In this document: positions 37,401 through 46,900 of the stretch, in pieces
How the letters are laid out: the number at the start of each line of letters is the position of its first letter
Numbering within the stretch: position 1 is the stretch's first letter
Assembly: GCA_029964075.1 (NCBI GenBank)
Contig: CM057138.1
Coordinates: 6,752,932-6,816,931 of the forward strand
Source of the DNA: Patiria pectinifera
Lineage: Eukaryota; Echinodermata; Asteroidea; Valvatida; Asterinidae
Reading direction: 5' to 3'
Length of the DNA: 64,000 nt
Program-made: the position numbers and the translations under genes
Notes under the pieces: generated by a model
Told to the model about the DNA's origin: nothing
Databases searched by the model: none
What the model saw: only the letters and a program-made list of their open reading frames with translations

Positions 37401-40400
37401 CTCTAATTTGCAGGGTGCATTGTGGTTCTCATTTTTAGAAGCGGACAGTCACTGGGCTTAGTCTTAGTTTCCGATCATAAAAATGGTGCATGATAACCAA
37501 CTTGTTGAAGTTTCAGCTCAGTTGATATATATACCTTTTGAGAAAACACAAAACATATGCGCAAATATTTGGGGTTTTGAACTGGATTCTACGGAGCTTT
37601 TAAAGGGACATAGGTGAAAAAAAAAATCAAAAACATCTTCGTTAGAAAGAAAAAAATCTGCGTTCGAACGAAAAAAATCTGCGTTCGAACGAAAAAAATC
37701 TGCGTTCGAACGAAAAAAATCTGCGTTCGAACGAAAAAAATCTGCGTTCGAACGAAAAAAATCTGCGTTCGAACGAAAAAAATCTGCGTTCGAACGAAAA
37801 AAATCTGCGTTCGAACGAAAAAAATCTGCGTTCGAACGAAAAAAATCTGCGTTCGAACGAAAAAAATCTGCGTACTTGGGCTGCCGGCCGGAGACACAGA
37901 CACCATTGTGACGACGTGGTTAATTTAAAAGTTAATTCTAAGAATTGGTTATATTTTACACCAAGGGTGTCGTCATATATAAATAACGGGAAAAAATCAA
38001 GATTAACACCGTTTGTGTCATATTTAACACTCCAGGTTTGGCAGTGTGGAATGTACATACAGAATGTAGTATTTGGTTTGGTGCTTGATTGAAATGAAAG
38101 AAACAAATATGGGATAAGATAAAAAAAAAATATGGTTCTCATTAGGATTGAAACCCAGGACTCTTTGCAAGGGCCGTCACAGCCTGCACTATGAAATTAG
38201 AGAAGGGAAAAATCTGGTGGTAGTCCCCCTGGTCAATGTTTTAACTGTGACAGAACTGATTGAGTGCCCCCCCCCCCCCAGAAAAACAGGCCCCAAGTGC
38301 CCCCTGCAAATTATACCCCAATTATGAACCTGGTCTTGGTTTGGAATCCCGATGATGAACAGGTGCTTTTCTCTCCCATGTTTAGTTCGATAGTGATTTG
38401 GCACCACAATATTTCTGGCCTTTCCTGCAAAGCAGGGTCCTGAAAGTGTCCTGTTATTACACAAGTGTTAAAACCTTTAGCCAAACCACGAGTACTTTAA
38501 AGTAAACAGCAATGTCAATTTGCAAAAGCTTTAGGCTTTAAAATAAATACCAATTACAAACTCACAAAAAAGTCACCGAAAACCAATGATTTAATTTCAT
38601 GTTTATAAGACCGCTTTTCTTTATTTGCGAGTCTGTAAGGCTCATGCATAAAGACAGCTCAAACAAACACGGCTTAAGCCATTAGTAGATATACTTAATT
38701 CGAACGCAGATTTTTTTCGTTCGAACGCAGATTTTTTTCGTTCGAACGCAGATTTATTTTCGTTCGAACGCAGATTTTTTTCGTTCGAACGCAGATTGTT
38801 TTCGTTCGAACGCAGATTGTTTTCGTTCGAACGAAGATTTTTTTTCGTTCGAACGCAGATTTTTTTCGTTCGAACGCAGATTTTTTTCGTTCGAACGCAG
38901 ATTTTTTTCTTTCTAACGAAGATGTTTTCAATTTTTTTTTTCATCTATGTCCCTTTAAAAGCTCCGTAGGATTCCGATGCAAACGCACGTCCCTGTGCCC
39001 GCGGGCAACATGACTTAAACTACGTTCAAGGCTTCAATTATTGTTTTCTTCCCAATGATACCATTTCGACTATGGATTTTCTCTTCAAATCGGTAGGTAT
39101 TAAAACACAACAAAACACACCTTAAAGATGGCTGCCGAATGCAATCGGCCTACAGGATCATATTGCTATTCATGCATTTTGTTCGTTTCCAATAATAAAG
39201 CCACTTTACTTAAAATCCAAAGAAGAATGTTCAAAACCTAACCAGTTGAACTTTCAGCTCATTGGATGTGACACTTTTCGAGATAACAGTGAACAACCTT
39301 TTGAACGCGAAACACGATTTCGTCCATCATAGCACTCTTTTGTTACAAAAACATTGGAAATCATCTACATTTCTTCTAATTGACGGCAAACCAGACGCAT
39401 TTTTTTCACGGGGTTTTAAAACCAGTGCAAAGCTTTTTGATAATAAATTCAGTAGGTTACTTTTGGGATTAATGCCAATGATCTTATTATGCCTTTAAAA
39501 GTGTTCGTTCCAATGAAGACGGTACACGGTGCCCACAATACAAGCAACGTGCGTTACATAGTTTAGCCGCGTTATCAAGGGAATTGTCACTACTGACTTT
39601 TAGCGGGCCTGGATGTGGCCGTGATACGTGATGGCATGCCCTATTGTTTGGCTTATGTGCCCAATTGCGAAATAGCATCCTATTGTTTGGCGTGACCCCT
39701 GATATGACTACGTCACCACAGGCAGGCAGGCAGGAGTAAAGGCCCATATCAATTGTTGAAAATATGACAACGGCTTTAAAAATTATCGTTAAGGTATTTC
39801 AGATATATATCAAATGGAAAAAAAAGTAAACAGTGATACAACACCTTTTGGGAGAAAAACAATTTATGTTTTATGACATTAAGGCTTGGCCTTGCCTATA
39901 TATGTACAATGCTAAACCATCCTTCATCCAGGAGATTGTTAGCTTTTTTTCTGGATTTTTATATTCAACAGTAACACACTTAAGACTAATAGTTAACGGC
40001 AACACATTTGTTAAGAAATCATTGTAGTGAGTACGGTTCTTTATATGATCTCGTGAAAAAGAATCTAGTTTTGTCGTTTCCTAAAATTGAAGCGCCTGTT
40101 GCGTTGGTGCTTTCAAACCACATTATACGGACAAGGCTTGCGTAGCGGGTCACCCATGAAGCTCCGAAGAGAAACAATTAACTTACTCATTTCAATATAT
40201 AGAGAGTTTCAGTTCGTGATGGATCATCATTTTTAGTAGAATTATTGACAGTTTTGTAATTATTCGTGACATAACATAAAGTAATAGCGCAACAAGCAGA
40301 TGTTGTTTTGGCATGACCGCCAAAGTTTATAGGGTCTATGTGGAGTGCCGTGAGCTAGTGGTCTGGAGCATTGAATTTGTGGTCTGCGGGTAATTCTACA

Positions 40401-41342
40401 GGTTGTGGGTTCGAGTCCAGCCTGGGGTTATGGTGCGTGTGCCCTTGAGCAAGGCACTTTGTCACTCACTGCTTCTCCCGACCTATGAGTAGATGGGTAC
40501 CTGTCAAGGGCGGATCCAGAACACAATTTGAGGGGGGGGGGGCAAAAGAAATTTTGGTCCCCCAAAAAAGTGGGCCCAAAAAATTTTGGATTCTAGATGC
40601 TCTGTGGTGCGATCTGAGGCAATTTCTGACCACTTTAACCAATGTTTTTTTGAGGAAAAGATGGTGGTGTGCTCATTGCCTGCCTTTATTGCGATGTCAC
40701 ATAAAAAAAATAATTGGTTTCGTTTGGGGGGGGGGATGGCCCCCTTTGCCCCCCCCCCCCCGGATCCGCCCTTGGTACCTGTGAGGGCAGAGTTGGTTAC
40801 TGTGAGAGGTGGAAATGGCTGCTTACCGGCCGTGCATGCTCCCCAGGGAGTTAAGAAGGTTTCAGGAGTGTTTGCCCTTTGAACAGGGGTAATAATAATT
40901 GTAAAACGCTTTGATGCCCCGTTTAAAAGCGCTATGTAATATGCCTGTTATTATATGGAATCACAACTTGTTAGTTCGGTGCCCCTAATTGTTTTTTTTT
41001 GGCTGCAAAAAGGTCTGACCCCACTTAATTGAAGTAGCAAGCTCGGGAGATAGGCGGTGAAAGATAGGTAGCAATTATAATGATGAATTAGATCATTAGA
41101 TTTTTTGTCAAGGTTCACTAAAAGACAAACTATACTTAAAACGGGGAAAATGACAAGCTTTTCAAAAGCTGCACATTTCGGTAGCTCAAGAGATCCAGTG
41201 ATCCACTCACCCTTTCCAGTGAGAAGTCCTCTTGAAGTTGGAAGTCATCGATGTGGCACGTCCTCTCAGAACTGAACGGCGTAGGAACACAAGACACCCA
41301 GGCCACACAAGCGGCCAAAACCAACAGTCTCACAGCCACCAT
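22217..41342 (-). CDS. Secreted tandem-lipocalin / GCC-motif / antistasin / thyroglobulin type-1 protein, 16 exons
   Basis: Exons in transcript order: 41342-41211, 36790-36669, 35344-35235, 34709-34494, 33390-33355, 31347-31280, 31073-30931, 30695-30580, 29000-28791, 28001-27954, 27060-26947, 26650-26534, 26091-25981, 24554-24406, 23772-23649 and 22443-22217. Every border has AG/GT, all phases match, and the total is 2043 bp (680 residues plus TAG). Domains are a signal peptide (1 to about 19), lipocalin 1 (about 29-205), lipocalin 2 (about 206-400), a papilin-like GCC motif (401-438), a proline-rich linker (439-477), an antistasin-like domain (478-514), and two Tg type-1 domains (539-596 and 613-678). 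From known families, lipocalins carry small hydrophobic ligands, antistasin modules can inhibit serine proteases, and Tg-1 modules can inhibit cysteine proteases or bind matrix. A carrier/inhibitor role is inference. I do not recognise a named family with this order. Confidence 0.92.
23649..24554 (-). other. Thyroglobulin type-1 domain 1 (exons 14-15)
   Basis: Exon 14 begins with a Thr/Ser-rich linker (ESNTTTTSED), then C539. The domain continues LPILDCAQDGSFTP, the phase-0 intron, then IQCHGEDCWCVDRTSGHELK and ends DGTKPDC596. All six cysteines and the CWCV motif are present. Confidence 0.9.
25981..26091 (-). other. Exon 13: antistasin-like domain
   Basis: A phase 1-1 exon coding VGCDEKIICKIYCEYGFKKD then EDNCDICQC. 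It has six cysteines in the antistasin pattern, including the diagnostic C-x-YGF-x-x-D-x-x-x-C-x-x-C-x-C. The inhibitory P1 residue cannot be assigned from this alone. Confidence 0.85.
26947..27060 (-). other. Exon 11: papilin-like GCC cysteine motif
   Basis: A phase 1-1 exon coding TTGCDPATAKYGCC then LLNNRPARGPNYRGCP. The spacing C-X8-CC-X14-C, with YGCC and GPN..GC, resembles the short cysteine segment found in papilin/lacunin-type matrix proteins. The match is by pattern only. The next exon (26534-26650) is a linker rich in Pro, Val and Met with no recognised fold. Confidence 0.65.
27560..27870 (+). pseudogene. LINE ORF2 C-terminal fragment
   Basis: Plus-strand frames give the end of a non-LTR retrotransposon ORF2 (HSLSFIICTSKLWNTLPQLC, then in a second frame TFINKLDHLSLS). 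A frameshift near 27800 separates them. It is a dead 3' fragment in the intron between exons 10 and 11 of the lipocalin gene. Confidence 0.65.
27954..31347 (-). other. Lipocalin domain 2 (exons 6-10)
   Basis: A second complete lipocalin: CAIANFQLQKDFIIEK-FLG231-E-W233-YEVAHT, then VEYWILST-D323-Y324-TSYAVTYSC, then LWVLSR354TPSLP. The final cysteine is in EVCYTTELGE. The five exons (68, 143, 116, 210 and 48 bp) break the domain at the same places and in the same phases as domain 1 (0, 2, 1, 1, 1), so the pair arose by duplication of a five-exon unit. Possible N-glycosylation sites are HNST and RNET. Confidence 0.9.
28430..28492 (-). repeat. tRNA-derived SINE head, fragment
   Basis: The minus strand reads AGTAGCTCAGTCAGTAGAGC (tRNA D-arm/A-box type), with a degenerate B box GGGTTCAAAGAGG 30 bp later. 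It is an intronic fragment. Confidence 0.5.
31775..32155 (+). repeat. Dispersed repeat, family C, copy 1
   Basis: It shares long blocks, in inverted orientation, with 42003-42432 (GAGCATTTTGTGG, GAACTTGAGGGTTTGT, CTATTTTGCAATGGAG, GCATCATTTTTCAAAATGG). Class unknown. It lies in intron 5 of the lipocalin gene. Confidence 0.65.
34290..34430 (+). repeat. tRNA-derived SINE copy
   Basis: A degenerate tRNA head (CGTCTGCAACAGTAAGCAGA, then GGGTTTCAGTCCCACCC), followed by the same tail as at 3759-3850 and 17585-17790 (GATTTTTTTTCTCA .. GCACTGCATACAGTGC). It lies next to exon 4 of the lipocalin gene. Confidence 0.6.
35469..36216 (-). repeat. Minisatellite, ~156-bp unit, about 4.8 copies
   Basis: Unit starts (GGTGTCGG) are at 35548, 35703, 35861, 36017 and 36172, a period of 155-158 bp. 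Each full unit contains GTGTCGGCACAGTGGCGGCA, then GTGCCGACAC, which can fold into a GC-rich hairpin, then a conserved GAGCCACTTTCAAAAGATTT block and TCGACTGTTTCTCTTTTGAG. It lies in intron 2 of the lipocalin gene. Minus-strand open frames through it are products of the repeat. Confidence 0.9.
37600..38958. mobile_element. Foldback element with TTAA ends and palindromic 21-bp arrays
   Basis: Ends TTAAAGGGACATAG and CTATGTCCCTTTAA. Inside each end lies an array of a 21-bp unit (seven A plus TCTGCGTTCGAACG). There are ten units with exact 21-bp period at 37661-37870, and about nine full units in inverse orientation at 38705-38905. The core CGTTCGAACG is a perfect palindrome. The arrays make long repetitive frames (VRTKKIC and FERRFFS) that are not genes. 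TTAA target use suggests a piggyBac/Kolobok-type non-autonomous element. It lies in intron 1 of the lipocalin gene. Confidence 0.85.
39145..39310 (+). repeat. TTAA-type MITE, family A, fragment
   Basis: It shares GCATTTTGTTCGTTT, AAAATCCAAAGAAGAA, TTGAACTTTCAGCTCA and CGAGATAACAGTG with family A copies. A similar short piece is at about 37497-37560. It lies in intron 1 of the lipocalin gene. Confidence 0.5.
40344..40957 (+). repeat. tRNA-derived SINE interrupted by a hAT MITE
   Basis: The head has a B box (GGTTCGAGTCC). The body contains GTGCCCTTGAGCAAGGCACT and GATGGGTACCTGT, and the tail reads AAGCGCTATGTAATATGCCT, then TTATTATA. This layout is common to tRNA SINEs of marine animals. It is split by the MITE at 40505-40774. 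Confidence 0.75.
40505..40774. mobile_element. hAT-type MITE nested in a SINE
   Basis: A 270-bp element with ends CAAGGGCGGATCCAG and CCGGATCCGCCCTTG. It is flanked by a perfect 8-bp duplication GTACCTGT at 40497-40504 and 40775-40782. It has G-rich and C-rich inner tracts and no transposase frame. Confidence 0.92.
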
Positions 41343-42002
41343 TGTTTCTCTGTAATGAATTGAATCAATAGTTAAGCTGTGCTGTAATTATTTCTATTGA
41401 GTCAAGTTCTGTTCGCATCCAACGAGCATGGAGTAAAATTACTTGAAATCCAAGCCGTGCGATTTTCGAAGCGGGTTTAACGGGTATGCCCATACGAAGT
41501 GGACTAAGAATCGTTTTCTGAATATCTGCTGTGAGGGCAAAGGACTGAGTCATGCGACCAGGGTGGAACCACTGCACTGGGGGGAATTATGTATTTATCA
41601 TACATGTAGTAAGTTTCAGGGTATAATCAAACCCGTAGCACAGAAACCTTTGCCCGTTATTGTTCATGCGGGGACCGCGAGCCTAGTTTTCCGTTCGTCC
41701 TTGCCCGGCATGCCAAGCTCACATCAAGTTGGGCCTTTATGTATAATCATTCTATTGTTATGTCATGCATTAATATTGTGTCCCTGATATTGAGTCTTAT
41801 CGTAATGTCAATGCATGATACTAGAATTCGAGCAAAGTTCAAGTTCAAAAAAGTTCGCATTTGCTGTTGAAGCATGCTGCCTGGAGCCCTGGACCGGGAA
41901 TCGGTGACGTATGGGAGAGAGGGCAATGGCCTGTCTCTGGTGATTATGACCTGTTGTTCTGGTTGCACGGACCGGTAAACTGCTAAAGATTACCATACGT
42001 GC

Positions 42003-42432
42003 CACCCAGTTCCGAAATTCAGGAAAAATACTCGCAACGCCCCAATGTGTTTGAGACACACATCAAGTTAAAGCTTATGTCATCATCGTTCATTTTCTTC
42101 TCTTTTTTTTTTGGGGGGGGGGAGATTAACCAATGACTTTTGGGGGAAAATTTCATCCAATGATAATCACCCGTAAAAATAGTCCTGTAGCACATCGCCA
42201 TTTTGAAAAATGATGCCTGCGCTCCATTGCAAAATAGAGCAATTATAAGGCCAAATTTCATCCGAATTTCACAGAAATACACAAGTTTGCAGTCATGTTC
42301 ATGGCTTCCAACCTGTTTTGTTGTTGTTACAAACCCTCAAGTTCAGTGCCCACAAAATGCTCTTATACCGAAGAATTTGTGGGCCTGCAAAATAATCGTG
42401 ATTTAGCGGGCGTAAGCAATTTCGGGTCTATT
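42003..42432 (-). repeat. Dispersed repeat, family C, copy 2
   Basis: Inverted copy of 31775-32155. It lies in the head-to-head promoter interval between the lipocalin gene and the WDR31-like gene. Confidence 0.65.
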
Positions 42433-42697
42433 TACTGGCTGCACCCCTAGCCCTAGGCGTGTGCATAATGCCAAACAAACTACTGCCCGCTGTGGTTAAC
42501 TGGCAAACTATGACAGCATAATACGACATCGTTAGAACAGTGTACACATATTTTAAAGAGCATCATCATGCAGCTCTTTTTTTTTCCTTGTCCTTTTTGA
42601 TGGATTCTGACCTTAGTGTTTGTGAGTTGAACTTCACTGGGCACAAAAAGATGCAGTGATACATTACCCAACATATTTAGAGTGAGGTCTATATATA

Positions 42698-43116
42698 GGG
42701 TGGTCCCCCAAAACAAACACGGAACGGCATACTTCCACTACCTTGAGACTCAAACTCCCTGTACCAATTGATGGAGAATACTTTTAGAATTATGATACCA
42801 AAATATCCCGATTCGGTCCAGTAGTTTCTGCTGCAGAATTTTGTGAAGCACGCTTCTTTCATGTGAGTGTCATTATTACATAACAATCCCTCTATCAATT
42901 ACAATGTAATTCCCGGCCGCGGTTAAGTAATTCATCGGGACCAAAATGACCCCCACCTTGCTTCACAAAATAGGCTCTAGAACAAAAACTACTGGACCGA
43001 ATCGGGAGATCTTGGCTTCATTATTCTTCTACAAAGATTCTCCATGCATTGGTATAATATGTGGTTTGAGTCTCAGGGTAGTGGAAGTATGCCATTCCGT
43101 TTTATGCAGGGGGAAC
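42698..43116. mobile_element. Palindromic MITE
   Basis: Left arm AACGGCATACTTCCACTACC, then TTGAGACTCAAAC, mirrors right arm GTTTGAGTCTCAGGGTAGTG, then GAAGTATGCCATTCCGTT. Inner parts (CCCGATTCGGTCCAGTAGTT and its inverse) are also mirrored. The whole can fold on itself. Non-coding. Confidence 0.75.
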
Positions 43117-43948
43117 TAAGTTAGGGGGCCAATTTCTGGAGGGAGAACTCAATGCATTTCAACAATAAAAATTTCATTTTTGCCTGTGGGAGGGGGGGGG
43201 GGTTATCGCGAATAAAGACCGACCGGGGCTGTGTGGGGACGTCTCCCCTCCCCCAACCCCCCTCCTTCGTTACACCGGGGCCGTGCACAAACAATCCAAT
43301 TACATTGTAATTATTCTGACTTTTTCTTAATTAAAAAAAAAGAAGGCAATTTGAATTTTAAGTAATGAAATTAAAACCGATAAATCCCCCCTTCCCCATT
43401 CGCGTTGCCAGATTGTTTTGATTTTAAAAACTGGCATTTTACAAAGTTGAAGATGCGCATGAAAAAGGTGTGTTCTTGCCACGATCCGGTATCCCCGCAC
43501 TCTTGCCGAGAGAGGGCGCTCGAGTTGCCGACACTCTACCGGAAAAAGTTGGTCTGGGACCATGGTTTCCTTGCGCTCGTTACTGACCGAAATGACCAAC
43601 AAAGCAACGGGTGCCTGACTGATGCTCTCGACTCGTTTCTCGATTATCTCGCTAAGCGCGCTAGTTTCTCCGGTCTCTCATCGAGGCCAGTTCATTTGGA
43701 GCAGTCGCATAAAATTCCTGGCACGCCAACAAAGTTGTAGCTGTCAAGCAGGTGGCTGTCTCCAAAAGAGTCCAAGTTGTATTAATTATTTGTTTGTCAT
43801 TACTGAGCTGTCTCTCATATAATGGAATCGTACTAGGCCTACAACAAGTCGTACTCGTCAACTCGTCGTAGTGACAGTCACAGTGTGCTGTAGAGCCCGG
43901 GAAGGTTTCATCCTAGGCTTAGCCTCAGCCTTATCATCACGATCGATC

Positions 43949-46900
43949 ATGGGCAAGAAACAGAGCAAGATGAAGGACAGAGGGTCTTCAAGATCGCGTA
44001 TATACGGCCACGGATTCGGGTAAGCAAGGCCTATAATGCACTAATGCCTTAATTTTGTATTTTGCATTATGAACTTAAATGATTTATGTAGCCGGCGGCG
44101 AGAGACAGCAACTCTAACTAAAGTGTAGCTCTACTGAGTGGAGCGTTGAACTACGGTACCTTCCGTACAAACGCTCCACCGATTTTTCATACTTTGGTGC
44201 CAGGTACACGGTCGTCATGACGGTATGCATTTTGTGCATGCCCTCGCGAGGACAAAAGGCCCCCAAAAACTTATAAAAAGAATACAAATGAGATAGACAG
44301 TAACCCTGGCATGCCTGGATAGATCCACACATTCATGACATTCCATAAGACCCCTTAAATTGTTCCAAACAACCGGTAATTTTGAAAAAGAACAAAATAG
44401 TCTTTTTCTTGTTAATTGGCTTTACAGCCATTCCATGTAAGGGTCATCACCAAACTCAAAAATTAAAGTGAAAGGAATAAATGTTTGTCAGTTATATTTG
44501 ATAAGAGGAATATTGAAACCATCTAAATCTCAAAAGATTTTTTAAAAATAAATCATTTGATTTAAAGTTTCAGCCTCCTGAACATGGATGAATTTTGTGG
44601 GCAAAACGGAGGGTCAGGGGTATAAATCACAAACTGAGGAAGTAATTGAATTTGAAGCTCATTCATAAGATTGCGCTTTATCTGCATACATTTGGTAGCT
44701 ATTCCAGTCTATTTGATAAAACATTGAGAATTTTTCCAAATGTCTTCAGTATTTTCCCACTATTTCATCGTGAAAACACCCTAAAAAATATGTCACGCGA
44801 GTCACAAAATAGGACTTTTTTTTCAGATTACTTAATAACTAGAGAGGGATTCAGCTAGTGTTTGATATTTGTAAATGAAATAGTGGTGGTCTATCAATAA
44901 AAGTATGAATATTCTTATTTGCTCTACATTCCTTGTAGAAAAAAATCAAAAAATCTCAAGAATGTCACGCGAGTCACACATGATGTATGTCACGCGAGTC
45001 GCCAGGGGTGGATCCAGGAATTTTCGCAGGGGGGGGGGAGTTTCATCAGCCAAAAAATCTGAAAATGTACATGTTTTTTGTCTCTGGATACTTTGCCTCC
45101 GAAAATCAAAAACTGGGGGAGGGAGGGGGCAGGGGGGGTTGCTGGTACCAATTTCGATCGGGGGCGCTGTTCAAATTCGACGATTATTAACACATTACAG
45201 AATGGTGTACCGTATTTTGAACAGGCGAATATTAGACCAGTATAATTTTTGGGGGGTGTCACAGCAGGGGGGGGGGGGTAGACTTATTTTTTCAGGAATT
45301 TGTATGAGAATTTTTTGGGGGGACAGAGCTGTTTTTTTTAATTTTTTTACCCCGAAACACCCCCCCCCCCTGGATCCGCGCCTGGTCACAAGCCAGGAAT
45401 GTTTCATTTACATGTAATACAAAGAAACAATGCCATATTAAATTATAGAATTGGAATTAAGTCTTTAAAAGCATGAGTTATGTAACAAGAAATTGAATCA
45501 TTTTTTTTACAAATGTATACAGTCGAGTCTCGTAATACAAACTCGTTCGGACCTAGCCAAATTGTTTGTTATATCAGAATTTTGTACTAAGAGGAACATC
45601 AGTCCCATTCATTGTTCACATAAATGCACAGTCGGGACTAAGGCTTTATGTTTGTTATAACCAGAATTTTGTATTAACAGAGTTTGTACAAACGAGATTC
45701 GACTGTACTGTATACATTCCTATACAACTGCATCATTAATTGCAGCTCTTACCTTTTAAGGAAACTGTGACTCTACATGACCAAGAATTACAACTGTTTT
45801 CCTGAAATAATCACCCGTGGATTGATGACATCACTCCGTAACTTCTCTCCATGTCATTGTTAAGGATATTGTGTTTAAACCAGATTTCCACCCCAACATT
45901 TGCCAAAGTAAAGGGATAAATAGCAGTTTTCACACTCTTTCATAAGGTATTCACAGGTAAATCATTTTTATTAATATAATATTATGATTTGATTTGTTAT
46001 ACTAAAATTACAGTTATAATGTGAAAGTAAAAAGCTACTGTGTCACGCGAGTCACGCATTTGTGTCACGCGAGTCACATTTTCTTCAGGCCATTTCTTAC
46101 AACAAGGGATATTTGGCACAATACAACTTATGCATGTATTGGGTGAGGGTATCAAGTTCTAAGTTCAGTAAGAATATTTTTTAGAACACTGGTAGATCCA
46201 TAGGAAAAGCTATTTGAATCAAGGGATGCAAAAAATCCCTTTTTCTATCCTGTCACGCGAGTCACGTCAAAGAAACTGTGATACATGAAAAAATAGCGAT
46301 TTTAAAGTAATCATATAAAAACTAAACCATAAATTCACAATGCCCTGACTCAAATACATGCTAATTTGAGTTGAATAAATGCCAGGTTAACAACAGTAAT
46401 GCATTAAAACTTAACATTTTGTTCAAATGTCACGCGAGTCACCATGGAATGGCTGTTTAGATAAAATAAGTGCAATGAGGTGTATACCTCTTCTATGTTT
46501 TGGGACTTAAAGGAAATATACAACAGTTGCTTTTGCTGTAATTTTCAGAAATGAATGGATTTTGGGGGGTTAGTATTTTAAAGCAAATATTGTTACACTG
46601 ACCTATTTGAAGTTTTGTGTTTGTACATGCTGGAAAACCTAAGAAAATCAATCATGTTCCCGTAGTCTGGTTCCCTTACCCCTCTTTAGATGAAACAGAG
46701 CAATTGATAGATGTCAGGGAATTGTAAGGTCAGGGAACCAGTCTAGTGTAATCAATTGCAAACAAAATGTGAACTAACTAAATATGGTTAAGTGGGGGCA
46801 GTATTTGGAACAAAAGTCATTTTTTTCCAAAGCTGGTCGGTCGACCAGCGTTGGAAAATGATACAAAAATACCACTTTTCTTGAAAATGACAGCACACCA

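Larger units (their letters stand above)
33355..41342 (-). other. Signal peptide and lipocalin domain 1 (exons 1-5)
   Basis: The start at 41342 has a good context (AACAATGG) and gives a hydrophobic leader (VRLLVLAACVAWVSC). The lipocalin signature is complete: the first conserved region F-M-G47-T-W49, the second T-D130-Y131 (DYWVVSTDYTIYALVYSC), and the third Arg161 after W (AWLMGRSL). C29 and the late cysteines (SVC, GGC) are placed as in apolipoprotein D. Intron phases after the leader exon are 0, 2, 1, 1, 1. Exon 5 is only 36 bp. An AG just upstream of the ATG (ATTACAG, 41349-41355 on the minus strand) could be the acceptor of a 5' UTR intron. Confidence 0.88.
41343..43948. promoter_or_regulatory. 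Head-to-head intergenic (candidate bidirectional promoter) region
   Basis: This 2.6-kb interval separates the lipocalin gene start codon (minus) from the WDR31-like start codon (plus). It contains the family C repeat and a palindromic element (42698-43116). The 43440-43950 part is less AT-rich and lies just before the WDR31-like start, so it is the best promoter candidate. No TATA box is assigned. Confidence 0.4.
44425..46455. mobile_element. 2-kb non-autonomous DNA transposon with seven 15-mer repeats
   Basis: Perfect 13-bp inverted ends CAGCCATTCCATG (44425-44437) and CATGGAATGGCTG (46443-46455) are flanked by TTTA on both sides (44421-44424 and 46456-46459). The inside carries TGTCACGCGAGTCAC at 44791, 44963, 44988 (last bases changed), 46041, 46063, 46251 and 46428. 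The last copy abuts the right inverted end. Two younger MITEs are nested in it (45003-45384 and 45520-45705). No transposase frame. It lies in intron 1 of the WDR31-like gene. The superfamily is unclear. Confidence 0.75.

Noticed and set aside
37589-38142. Open frames of 100-166 codons on both strands (repeating VRTKKIC or FERRFFS)
   Set aside because: They are translations of the 21-bp array, whose length is a multiple of three, so several frames stay open. No gene evidence.
38642-38944. Mirror open frames with the same heptapeptide repeats
   Set aside because: The same array in inverse orientation. Not coding.
44905-45417. 170-codon plus-strand frame
   Set aside because: It runs through G-rich tracts of a hAT MITE and flanking transposon. 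No protein similarity recognised.
44791-46442. Seven 15-mers as a CRISPR-like array
   Set aside because: The spacing is irregular (10 to over 1000 bp), the genome is eukaryotic, and the copies lie within transposon ends.
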